Of a DNA stretch of 64,000 bases, positions 10,707-19,293 are shown piece by piece; positions within the stretch are counted from its first letter, which is position 1; every line of letters begins with the position of its first letter. Both the position numbers and the translations under genes were made by a program. This DNA comes from Bacteroidota bacterium (lineage in GTDB: Bacteria > Bacteroidota > Bacteroidia > Cytophagales > Cyclobacteriaceae), in the NCBI GenBank assembly GCA_947470895.1, contig CANIVF010000003.1, positions 1 through 64,000 on the forward strand, in the 5' to 3' direction. Under the pieces are notes generated by a model. It was not told the origin of the DNA. It was given only the letters and a program-made list of their open reading frames with translations, and searched no databases.

Positions 10707-13700
10707 TTAGAATGAGAAAGTTAATCCGACTGTCCACGTGCGAGGCAGTGGTAAAGAAGGAACACTGGTTAATGCAAGTTCTCTGCCATCCGATGTTCCG
10801 GAAAGACGAGAGCCACCAATTAAGCCGGGACCTCCGATAGAATTTCTTCGGGCATCAGGATTACCGCCAATGAACTTTGTAAACGTATATAAATTTTCAA
10901 TGGAGGTGAAAAGCCTTGCATTGCGAATTCTATATTTTTCAGAAAAACCGGAAGGAATATTATAGGATAATGTAATGTTCCTAACCCTTAAATAATTTGT
11001 CTTTTGAACTCCTAGTGAAGATACAAATCCTACCCCTGCCGCTCCACCAGTTGCTAGCAAAGCTCCAGCTCTAGGTGTTTTTCCATCTCCTGTCTGACTT
11101 GGTGAAACATAACGGCCATCGTACCAAAACTCCTTTGATAGATTCACTCCCTGGGCATCGGTTCCAACTTGACACAAATAGAAGTCATAAACGCTTCCAC
11201 CGGATTGCCCTTGCAATAAGGTGAACAATTCGAAATTCTTGTACCTAATGGATGCGTTTAAACCATAGATCAAATCCAGATTTGGGTCACCAACCAATTG
11301 ACCATCTTTGCTTAAGAAATCACCAATCGTTCCATTTCCATCAAAATCCTCAAATTTTATATCACCGGGAACAGCGGTGGGTTGAGCAGGAAGTACATCA
11401 CCTGCCTGTACAACGCCAATTGCCTTGGTCCCTCTTATTTGCTGAAGCTCACCACCCACTACGGTGCGCAAAGCACCGAAGAAGTTGAAAAGTTCATTCG
11501 CGCCACCCAATGAAAGCACCTCTTGTTTATTTTTAGTCACGTTACCACCGAGGGTTACGCTAAATTCATTCGATTGAACAACGTTTGCATTAAGAGTAAT
11601 CTCAAAACCGGAATTTCTCATACTTCCAATATTGGTGAGTGTTCCTGCAAATCCGGAGGACAATGGAAGACTTCTACTTAATAATAAGTCAGTAGTCTCG
11701 TTATTATAGTAATCAAAAACCAAGTTAATCCTGTTTTTCATGAATGAAAGGTCAAAGCCAATATCCAGCTTCTTGGAAGTTTCCCAAGTAAGGTTGTTAT
11801 TACCAGGATCACCATTGTATACACCTTTGACTAAACGTGATCCAAAGGCCTGATCCACGGGATTCAAACTCGGCCTGGCAATAAAATCAGGAATACCGTT
11901 GCTTCCAGTAGTTCCATAAGAACCTCTGATTTTTGCGCTGGAAATAAAATCTACATTTTTTATAAAGCCCTCCTCTGATAAGAGCCATCCTGCCGCAATT
12001 GATCCAAATGTTTTGGAACGATTATTGGTGCCAAAGCGTGAACTTCCATCTTGCCTTACGGTGGCTGTCAATAAGTACTTGCCTTTAAAGGAATAATTCA
12101 ATCTTCCCAATGCTGAGACCAACGTATTCTCACTAATACCATTGGAGGCAGTCAACGTTGTCCTATCCCCTAAGGATAGTATAGTTGGACCATTGACAGC
12201 CAACGAGCTTACATTTCCATTCAGTGATTCTCCCCGGTTTGCCTGCGCGGTATAACCTACGATGGCATCAAAAGAATGTTCGTTGATTACTTTTTTATAA
12301 TTGAGTGTTGTCTCACTCAGCCAACCGATTTCTTGTGATTGCGATAAATTAAGATTACTTACGTTCGGTAAGGTAAAACGTGGGCCTGTAGGTGTGTATA
12401 AAGTTTGTCCTTTGTCAGAAGCAAAGTTTAATCCAATGCTTGTTCTACGTTAATCCTTTAAAGATTTCTACAGAAGCGTAAGAATTGGTAATTAATCTGA
12501 ATAATTGTGTTTTTCTTTTGTATTGCTCGGCAAGTTCGAGTGGGTTGGCAAGCTGGCCTGCTGGGCCAAGAATGGACTGATCTGCAGGAAGCGCATAGGT
12601 TCCGTCTTGTCTTCTGACAGGAACAATTGGCGGTAATAAATAAGCAAGTGAATTGAGAGATGCCCAATCGGTTCCGTCTTCAGGTGCAGGACTTGATCTG
12701 CGAATGTCTGTAACGTTAGGTGCTGCTACCATGCCAAAACTTATTTTACTATTAGGCCGATAGTCAACTTTTAAACGAACAGAATATTTTTTCTGACTTT
12801 CACCGATCACCGTTCCTTGCTGATCAATATAATTGCCCGAAATCAAATAAGATGCTTTGTCCGTCCCACCTGAAGCTGAAAGATTATAATCTTGAAATGC
12901 TCCTTTTTGATATACCACGTCCTGCCAGTTCGTACTGGTACCATCCCAATCGGTCAAGTAATTTGGAATTGCTTGTCCACGGTTAGTAAAACTCTCCTTA
13001 TAAAATTGAACATACTCGCTTCCATTTAATAATTTAGGTCGTGCGCTTTCAGGGATACTCGCAACACCCGATGACATTCCAAAATTAATTTGCGATTTTC
13101 CTTCTTTGGCAGTTTTGGTTGTAACAAGAATTACACCGTTGGCACCTCTTGAACCATAAATGGCAGTAGCCGATGCATCCTTTAAAACCTCGATAGATTC
13201 AATATCTCTCGGATTGATGGCGGCAAAATTTCGTTGATCCGTAGGGTAACCGTCAATAACAAACAAAGGGCTATAACCTGCTGAAATTGACCCAATGCCC
13301 CGGATGTTAATAGTTGCTAAATCACCGGGCGATGCACCAGGCTGTGCTACGTTAATACCTGCCGTGAGTCCAGCTATGGCTTGCTCAGCACTGGTAATTG
13401 GGCGGCCTTCTATCCGATCTGAAGATATCTTGGCAACTGCACCTACAAGGCTTCTCTTTTCTTGCGTTCCATAACCGACCACAACGATCTCTTCCAATTG
13501 ACTAACATCAGTGACCATTGAGATATCAATGACACTTCTACCACTTACTGCTACTTGCTGGCTTGCATAGCCTATTGCAGTGATTACGAGTACAGCATCA
13601 CTCGCGGCTTCAATAGTATAGGTGCCATTGGCATCTGTGGCCGTGCCAATGGTTGTTCCTTTCACAACGACATTGACTCCGGGCAGTGATTCTCCACTCT

Positions 13701-13815
13701 GAACATCAGTCACTTTTCCTGTGATTTTACCCGTTTGTGCATTTGCTATCAGCACACATGCCAAACACAGGCAACTCACTAGGAGGGTTTTAAAGATTTG
13801 GTACTTTTTTCTCAT
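10707..13815 (-). pseudogene. SusC/RagA family TonB-dependent receptor, split by a frameshift
   Basis: SusC proteins are TonB-dependent outer-membrane importers of oligosaccharides. The 5' part (13815-12445, 456 residues) has a signal peptide, a carboxypeptidase-regulatory-like domain beginning GKITGKVTDVQSGESLPGVNV, the TonB-box region LEEIVVVGYGTQ, the plug domain and VLKDASATAIYGSRGANGVI. It stops at 12445-12447 in the middle of the barrel, after VEIFKGLT. The other frame continues at once with RTSIGLNFASDKG and stays open to 10707, ending in the barrel terminus LPRTWTVGLTFSF. The join needs one base removed or two added near 12447. Together the parts encode about 1036 residues, a normal SusC length. 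No homopolymer lies at the break. Either the gene is inactivated or this is a sequencing error. Confidence 0.88.
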
Positions 13816-13944
13816 AATCGTTTTGGATTAGTAATTGGATTGGAATTATTTCGGGGCATTTTTTTTGTGTTTTAATTAATAGTTAAACTTAACCAGACAA
13901 CAAAGCTGAGTCTACCTATAATTTTTCCATAACTGATACTATTT

Positions 13945-13960
13945 TTGCAATCGATTGCAA
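13945..13960. promoter_or_regulatory. Perfect 16-bp palindrome upstream of susC, LacI-family operator type
   Basis: TTGCAATCGATTGCAA is a perfect palindrome with a central CG, the form typical of operators bound by LacI/GalR-family regulators. It lies about 130 bases upstream of the susC start in the gap between susC and the FAH-family gene. I found no second copy and no LacI-family gene in the window, so the regulator would be encoded elsewhere. Confidence 0.6.
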
Positions 13961-14086
13961 TTCAGGTCTGATTATAGCAATCATTCATTATAAAAAGCTA
14001 AAAAGGATAATTCCGAGCCTGGTTCGCTGTTTTTGATTGTTTCAAGAAAGAAAAAAGTATTGAACGTTAATGAAGCAATATGGAAT

Positions 14087-14940
14087 CTACTGCAGTGTTA
14101 TTGCTTTCTGACGTGATGTTCCAAGACCATCAATTCCTAATTCGACAATATCTCCTGCACTAAGGTATTGCGGTGGTTTACAGCCTAATCCAACTCCCTC
14201 CAGAGTTCCTGTAGAAATTATATCACCAGGGAGCAAAGACATGTATTGGCTTATATAGCTAAGCAGATAAGGCACGTTAAAGACCATGTCGGAGGTATTG
14301 CTGTTCTGCTTAAGTTCACCATTCACTTTTAACCAGAGCCTTAAGTTGCTGGGATTTTGAATTTCCTCAGTAGTTGTTAAAAATGGCCCTAATGGTGCAA
14401 AGGTATCAGCGCTCTTCCCTTTAACCCATTGACCTCCATGCTCAAGTTGAAATTCACGCTCACTATAATCATTATGTAATACATAGCCAGCCACAAATTT
14501 CATCGCATCTCGTTTGCTTACATATGTTGCCTTCTTTCCGATAACTACAGCCAACTCAACCTCCCAATCTGTTTTGACAGTATTTTTAGGAATTACCAGA
14601 TCATCATTTGGCCCAACAATTGAAGAAGTTGCTTTCATGAAGATCACAGGCTGCTTGGGAATATCCATCCACTCTCCTTAGCATGTCTGGCATAATTTAG
14701 TCCAACACAAACAATTTTGCTGGGGCGGCAGATTGCCGGACCGAGTCTTACATCATCGGAAATTACAGGACACTGATTCTCATATGTACCAAGCCAATGA
14801 GCTAATCTCTCAATTCCATCGCTGCCAAAGAAAGCTTCATTGTAGTCTTCGTTAAAAGCACTTATATCAAGTCTCTGGTTCTTAGCATTGAGAATTCCCG
14901 GGCGCTCCTGTCCTACCGTTCCAAATCGAATCAGTCGCAT
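14087..14940 (-). pseudogene. Fumarylacetoacetate hydrolase family protein (probable 2,4-diketo-3-deoxy-L-fuconate hydrolase), frameshifted
   Basis: FAH-family enzymes in non-phosphorylating fucose and rhamnose pathways cut a 2,4-diketo-3-deoxy acid into pyruvate and L-lactate. The first part (14940 to about 14670) encodes MRLIRFG through KIVCVGLNYARHAKESG. The second frame continues with MDIPKQPVIFMKATSSIVGPND and ends at 14087 after GTLEGVGLGCKPPQYLSAGDIVELGIDGLG. The family usually reads NYxxHAxESGMxIPKxPVIF without a break, so a single missing base at about 14668-14670 explains the split. The rebuilt product of about 284 residues has the usual length. No homopolymer lies at the break. The metal-binding motif and lid residues fall in the second part. 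It follows the SDR gene by 10 bases. Confidence 0.85.
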
Positions 14941-14950
14941 ATGAAAGTTG

Positions 14951-15724
14951 TTAAGTATTCAGAGTAACGAATCCTCCATCAATGGGAAAATTAGTCCCTG
15001 TAATAAAGGACGCCTTATCCGAGCAAAGAAAGAGTGCCATATCAGCGACTTCTTCTGCTGTGCCCATTCGACCTATTGGTTGTGATTTGGAAAGTCTCTC
15101 AAACATTTCCTTTTCGTTACCAGGATAATTTTTCTTAATAAAAGCATCTACGAAAGGAGTATGAATACGAGCTGGTGAAATACAGTTGCATCTAATATTA
15201 TGATCAACATAATCACGTGCAACAGAATATGTCATGGATAATACAGCACCTTTCGCCATAGAATATGCAAACCTATCAGGCAAACCTACCATAGCTGCAA
15301 TGGAAGCCATATTTAGAATAACACCATTTCCCTGATTTAACATTCGTTCAATCACAGCCTGCATACAATTAAATACACCCCGTACATTCACTCGAAATAG
15401 ACGATCGAAATCTTGCACTGTTGTGTTTTGCAGATTACCAACATGGGCAATTCCTGCATTGTTAACCAGAATATCAATGCTGAAATTAAGCGATGAAATT
15501 GCGGTTTTTACTTCCTCAGCATCTGCTATGTCGCAATGGAGCAACATTGCATTTCCGCCTGCCTTCTGTACTTCGTTAACAACTTCTTCTCCGGCTTTCT
15601 TACTTAATTCTAAAACGACTACTGTGGCTCCGGCTTGAGCGAACGACATTGTTATTGCTTTTCCAATGCCACTCGCGCCACCAGTGATAACAGCATTCTT
15701 ACCTGATAAATCAAAATGACTCAT
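14951..15724 (-). CDS. SDR oxidoreductase, probable 2-keto-3-deoxy-L-fuconate (or -rhamnonate) dehydrogenase
   Basis: This classical short-chain dehydrogenase oxidises an alcohol with NAD(P). Visible motifs are GGASGIG for the nucleotide (about 15-21), NNAGIAHVG, the catalytic Ser in NMASIAA, and YSMAK with both Tyr and Lys present; the C-terminus has GTNFPIDGGF. At 257 residues it is complete. Because it sits directly upstream of an FAH-family diketo-acid hydrolase and next to a FucP permease and a fucose-dehydrogenase-like SDR, I infer that it makes the 2,4-diketo acid that the hydrolase splits. The exact substrate is not proven. Its start codon is only 47 bases from the truncated AraC gene, so little room remains for a promoter. 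Confidence 0.82.
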   Translation of the reverse strand: MSHFDLSGKNAVITGGASGIGKAITMSFAQAGATVVVLELSKKAGEEVVNEVQKAGGNAMLLHCDIADAEEVKTAISSLNFSIDILVNNAGIAHVGNLQNTTVQDFDRLFRVNVRGVFNCMQAVIERMLNQGNGVILNMASIAAMVGLPDRFAYSMAKGAVLSMTYSVARDYVDHNIRCNCISPARIHTPFVDAFIKKNYPGNEKEMFERLSKSQPIGRMGTAEEVADMALFLCSDKASFITGTNFPIDGGFVTLNT

Positions 15725-15729
15725 ACATT

Positions 15730-15747
15730 AATTGGTTCCAACCGATT
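15730..15747. promoter_or_regulatory. Imperfect inverted repeat in the divergent gap
   Basis: AATTGGTT-CC-AACCGATT forms two 8-base halves differing at one position. It fills most of the gap between the SDR gene (minus) and the truncated AraC gene (plus), 5 bases from the SDR start. It could be an operator or just the relic of a larger promoter region. Confidence 0.35.
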
Positions 15748-15771
15748 CAGTGCTCTGACTTCAAACGTTTC

Positions 15772-16191
15772 ATGCAATTTATGGAGCTGTTAAAATTACT
15801 TTCCAACGAATCTTCAATAGAAATCCTGGCAAGCCCTGGGTTCGTGGAATCATTTAAGAAAGAAGAAAACAGAAGATTAGATAAAATCTATGATTATATT
15901 ATTAATCACTTTCGAGAGGAAATCCCTCTTGAAAAAGTAGCCGACCTGGCCGGTATGAACACCTCCTCCTTTTGCAGGTATTTCAAAAAGACAACAAACA
16001 AGACATTTTCTCACTATCTCAATGAAGTAAGAGTCGGGTTTGCATGCCGCCTCTTGATGGAGCATAAACACAATATTTCAGAGACGTGTTATGCTTGTGG
16101 ATTCAATAACATCTCTAATTTCAACAGGCAGTTTAAGAACATTGCGAAGATGTCTCCATCAGAATACGCAAGGCTTCACAGAAACATATAA
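15772..16191 (+). pseudogene. AraC-family regulator reduced to its DNA-binding half
   Basis: The 139 residues hold a linker and a full AraC-type pair of helix-turn-helix motifs: IPLEKVADLAGMNTSSFCRYFKKTT and ISETCYACGFNNISNFNRQFK, ending in the usual MSPSEYARLHR. Full members of this type have about 290 residues with an N-terminal cupin-like sensor. Here the reading frame stays open upstream through residues resembling the normal linker (FKRFMQFMELLKLLS), but the sensor is missing because the SDR gene occupies that DNA on the other strand. I therefore read it as a 5'-truncated gene. A stand-alone DNA-binding protein is possible, but it could not respond to sugar in the usual way. It stands at the head of the plus-strand genes for SDR, permease and lactate oxidation. 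Confidence 0.7.
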
Positions 16192-16377
16192 GAGAATAGA
16201 TTCGAGGAAGCGTGAGTCAAAGTTTTCTGATATTCGTATAGAAATCCACTTCAACAATAATATCGCTTTCATGCCAAAGCAAAAATAGCATCAGCTAAAG
16301 TCAAAATATCAGGAGACTAGTTTGAAAATATATACAACTTTTGAACAAGTGATTACTCGAACTTTTTATCAAAAAGC

Positions 16378-17157
16378 ATGGACTTAGGATTATTGAATAA
16401 GGTAATCATCGTTACTGGTGGCGCGAAGGGCATAGGTGAAGGTATATCTATGAAGTTGGCGAAGGAAGGAGCTATACCAGTAATAGTTGGGAGAAATAAG
16501 GAAGACAATTTTGTCGTAGTCAATAAAATTAAATCACATGGCGGAAAGTCCTTCCAGGTAGAGGCCGAACTTACATCGAATGATGAATGTAAAAAAGCAG
16601 TTAACTACATCATTGCAGAGTTTGGAAGAATAGAGGGGTTGGTTAATAATGCAGGCGTGAATGATGGCATTGGACTCGCAAGTGGAGACTACGAGTCCTT
16701 CGTTGCATCACTCCACAAGAACCTCATTCACTATTTTCTCATGGCTCATTATGCGCTGGCTGAACTTATTAAAAGTAAAGGTGCTATTGTAAACATAGGT
16801 TCGAAAACGGCAGAAACAGGCCAAGGTAATACGTCTGCCTATGCAGCCTCCAATGGAGGAAGAAATGCGCTCACTCGCGAATGGGCTGTTGAACTCTTAC
16901 CTTATAACATTCGGGTTAATTCAGTGATTGTTTCAGAATGCTACACACCGCTTTATGATTCGTGGATCAAGACCTTTACTGATCCCGAGGGAAAGCTGAA
17001 ATCAATAACCACAAAGATACCCTTGGGAAAACGCATGACAAGCGCTGAGGAAATTGCCAATATGGTAAGTTTTCTGTTATCCGATTGTTCGAGCCACACG
17101 ACCGGACAATTAATCCACGTTGATGGTGGGTATGTTCACTTAGACAGAAACTTATAA
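16378..17157 (+). CDS. SDR oxidoreductase resembling L-fucose dehydrogenase
   Basis: The protein resembles sugar dehydrogenases that oxidise L-fucose to the lactone. It has the nucleotide motif TGGAKGIGEG (about 14-23), NNAGV, the Ser of IVNIGSKTAET, and a C-terminal HVDGGYVHLD. Tyr155 of the catalytic motif is present, but the fourth residue after it, normally Lys, is Asn159 (YAASNGGRNALTREWA). The surrounding GGRNALTREWAVEL looks well kept, so this may be a trait of the subfamily rather than damage. At 259 residues it has full length. The FucP-type permease follows 38 bases downstream, which supports a fucose or rhamnose role. Function is inferred from similarity and context. Confidence 0.75.
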   Translation: MDLGLLNKVIIVTGGAKGIGEGISMKLAKEGAIPVIVGRNKEDNFVVVNKIKSHGGKSFQVEAELTSNDECKKAVNYIIAEFGRIEGLVNNAGVNDGIGLASGDYESFVASLHKNLIHYFLMAHYALAELIKSKGAIVNIGSKTAETGQGNTSAYAASNGGRNALTREWAVELLPYNIRVNSVIVSECYTPLYDSWIKTFTDPEGKLKSITTKIPLGKRMTSAEEIANMVSFLLSDCSSHTTGQLIHVDGGYVHLDRNL

Positions 17158-17195
17158 CCTTAAATCAATAGGATAACATTAAATATTCTGAATCC

Positions 17196-18452
17196 ATGCC
17201 CATACCAGCTCAACCAGCAATTGTATCTGAAACAAGTATCGCGAGTCCAACTTCCTATGTAGTTCCGCTTATACTTGTTACGAGTCTGTTTTTTCTATGG
17301 GGCATCGCCAATATTTTGAATTCTGCACTGATTGCACATTTTCAACCTGTCTTTGAAATAAGCAGAACGCAAGCGTTGCTGGTAGAAACCGCATTCTATT
17401 TTGGTTATTTTACAATTGCTCTTCCTGCTGGAATATTCATCGAACGATACAATTACAAAAAGGGAATACTTCTCGGTTTAGTATTGTACGCTTCAGGAGC
17501 ATTGCTGTTTATTCCCGCAGCGAATCAACTGACATTTGGATTTTTCCTCATTGCACTTTACGTGATTGCAAGCGGGTTGGCTTTCTTAGAAACAGCAGCT
17601 AATCCTTATGTAACGATTCTTGGAAAACCAGAATCTTCGGTACAACGATTAAATTTTTCACAATCATTTAATGGAGTTGCACTGGTAGTTGGTCCATGGG
17701 CAGCAGGTCAATTTATTTTTGCTGGAAATGAAGGTGCCATGAATACCCTTGCAGAGAAACAGCAAGCGGCTGATGCAGTTATTTTCCCATATGCCGTTTT
17801 AGCGATCACTGTGTTACTGGTAGCGGTTCTATTCTTTTTCACCAAAATACCAGAACCTGTAAAAAGCAAATCATTTAAATTTGACAAAGCAATTTTTAAG
17901 AATAAACACCTTACCTATGCCATCATCGCTCAGTTCTTCTATGTTGGCGCACAGGCAGGCATCTGGGGTATCACGATCAACTTTGTCATTGAACTCATAC
18001 CAAACACGACACGAGAAATAGCATCGAAGAATTTTATGGTGATTGGTACTCTTCTGTTTGTAGCAGGAAGATTCCTAGGCACCTGGCTCATGACCTTCAT
18101 TAAAGATCACAAACTTCTGACTTTTTATGGTCTTGCAGCAACCGCACTGTGCCTGGTTGGTGTTTTCGCAAAAGGTGAAGTAGCTGTATACTCCGTATTG
18201 GGACTTAATTTGTTTATGTCTATAATGTTTCCCACTATTTTTGCTCTTGGTGTACGCGACCTTGGTGAAAACACCAAGTTAGGTTCTTCCCTAATCATTA
18301 TGGCTATAGTAGGTGGAGCTCTTGTACCACCATTGCTGGGGCTTATTGCCGACAAGATTGGAATACAAGAATCATTCCTTCTACCTGCCTTCTGCTTTCT
18401 CTTTGTTATGTTGTATGGGTGGAAAGGATATAAGTCTGTGGCTACTTCTTGA
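17196..18452 (+). CDS. fucP: FucP-type sugar:proton symporter, MFS family
   Basis: This 418-residue inner-membrane protein has about twelve hydrophobic segments and FucP-family signatures: FFLWGIANILNSALIAHF in the first helix, YFGYFTIALPAGIFIERYNYKKGI, and LAFLETAANPYVTILG, where the conserved Glu and Asn line the sugar path in L-fucose permease. It imports L-fucose or a related sugar with protons. It sits between the fucose-dehydrogenase-like SDR and lutABC, in one direction, and probably belongs to one transcript. The family also includes glucose/galactose and rhamnose-type carriers in Bacteroidota, so fucose as substrate is the best guess rather than certain. Confidence 0.87.
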   Translation: MPIPAQPAIVSETSIASPTSYVVPLILVTSLFFLWGIANILNSALIAHFQPVFEISRTQALLVETAFYFGYFTIALPAGIFIERYNYKKGILLGLVLYASGALLFIPAANQLTFGFFLIALYVIASGLAFLETAANPYVTILGKPESSVQRLNFSQSFNGVALVVGPWAAGQFIFAGNEGAMNTLAEKQQAADAVIFPYAVLAITVLLVAVLFFFTKIPEPVKSKSFKFDKAIFKNKHLTYAIIAQFFYVGAQAGIWGITINFVIELIPNTTREIASKNFMVIGTLLFVAGRFLGTWLMTFIKDHKLLTFYGLAATALCLVGVFAKGEVAVYSVLGLNLFMSIMFPTIFALGVRDLGENTKLGSSLIIMAIVGGALVPPLLGLIADKIGIQESFLLPAFCFLFVMLYGWKGYKSVATS

Positions 18453-18546
18453 ACATATGTAAAGGCACATATATTACTCAGCCTGCATGAAGCGCTTATT
18501 TTAGAGAAGGGATCGCGATGAATGAACAATTGAATTTTGTGCAACC

Positions 18547-19293
18547 ATGACTGTCGGGCTTTTTATACCATGTTACATTGATCAATTCTTTCCGCAAGTA
18601 GCCATTGCAACGCTGCAGTTACTTGAGAAATTAGGAATAAACGTTGAGTACCCGATCCGCCAAACGTGTTGCGGCCAGCCGATGGCAAACAGCGGCTTCG
18701 AGCAGAGTTCTATAAGTGTCTATCAACTATTTGTAAAGAATTTTTCCAGGTATGACTACGTAGTTACGCCCACAGGTAGTTGTGCTTATCACGTACGAAA
18801 ACACTTCAACAAGATTGATCAAACGCCTGAGGTAGTAAAAGTGCGAAATAGCACCTTTGAATTAGTGAATTTTCTCACAGATGTATTGAACAAAACGGAA
18901 GTAGCAGTGAGTTTTCCACATCAGGTTGGGTTTCATCAAAGTTGTCACGGCCAACGTGGTCTTGGCTTATCTAACGCTTCTGAAATAACACCCGATCAAG
19001 ACGGACAGGCCATTCGATTGTTAAGAACTATCAAAGACATAAAATTAACACAGCTCACACGAACTGACGAATGTTGTGGGTTTGGAGGAACCTTCTGTGT
19101 TTCAGAAGAAGCAGTATCTGCTCGTATGGGCATTGATCGGATTGCCGATCATGTGAGAAACAAAACAGAAGTTCTTACTGGAGGAGATATGTCGTGCCTT
19201 ATGCATTTAGACGGAATTATCAAACGACAACGGCTACCCATCAAGGTAATGCACATTGCTGAAATCTTAAATGGAAACAATATCTACGAATGA
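18547..19293 (+). CDS. lutA: L-lactate oxidation iron-sulfur protein LutA
   Basis: LutA, LutB and LutC together oxidise L-lactate to pyruvate in the cytoplasm. This 248-residue protein has the two Cys-rich CCG-type domains of the family: RQTCCGQPMANSGF in the first half and HQSCHGQRGLG with DECCGFGGTFCVSEE in the second. They bind an iron-sulfur cluster. The ATG start gives the usual MTVGLFIPCYIDQFFPQVA. It starts 94 bases after the permease gene, and its stop overlaps the lutB start by 4 bases (ATGA). The location suits use of the L-lactate released by the diketo-acid hydrolase of the same locus. Confidence 0.92.
   Translation: MTVGLFIPCYIDQFFPQVAIATLQLLEKLGINVEYPIRQTCCGQPMANSGFEQSSISVYQLFVKNFSRYDYVVTPTGSCAYHVRKHFNKIDQTPEVVKVRNSTFELVNFLTDVLNKTEVAVSFPHQVGFHQSCHGQRGLGLSNASEITPDQDGQAIRLLRTIKDIKLTQLTRTDECCGFGGTFCVSEEAVSARMGIDRIADHVRNKTEVLTGGDMSCLMHLDGIIKRQRLPIKVMHIAEILNGNNIYE

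Noticed and set aside
12440-12450. Programmed ribosomal frameshift in susC
   Set aside because: There is no slippery heptamer or downstream pseudoknot-like structure that I can see, and SusC proteins are not known to use frameshifting.
15877-16071. Open frame opposite the AraC remnant
   Set aside because: It is the complement of a clear helix-turn-helix coding sequence and has no signal, start context or known motif.
16192-16377. Short coding frame between the AraC remnant and the SDR
   Set aside because: The only frame there runs out of the AraC gene in another phase and shows no start or conserved features.
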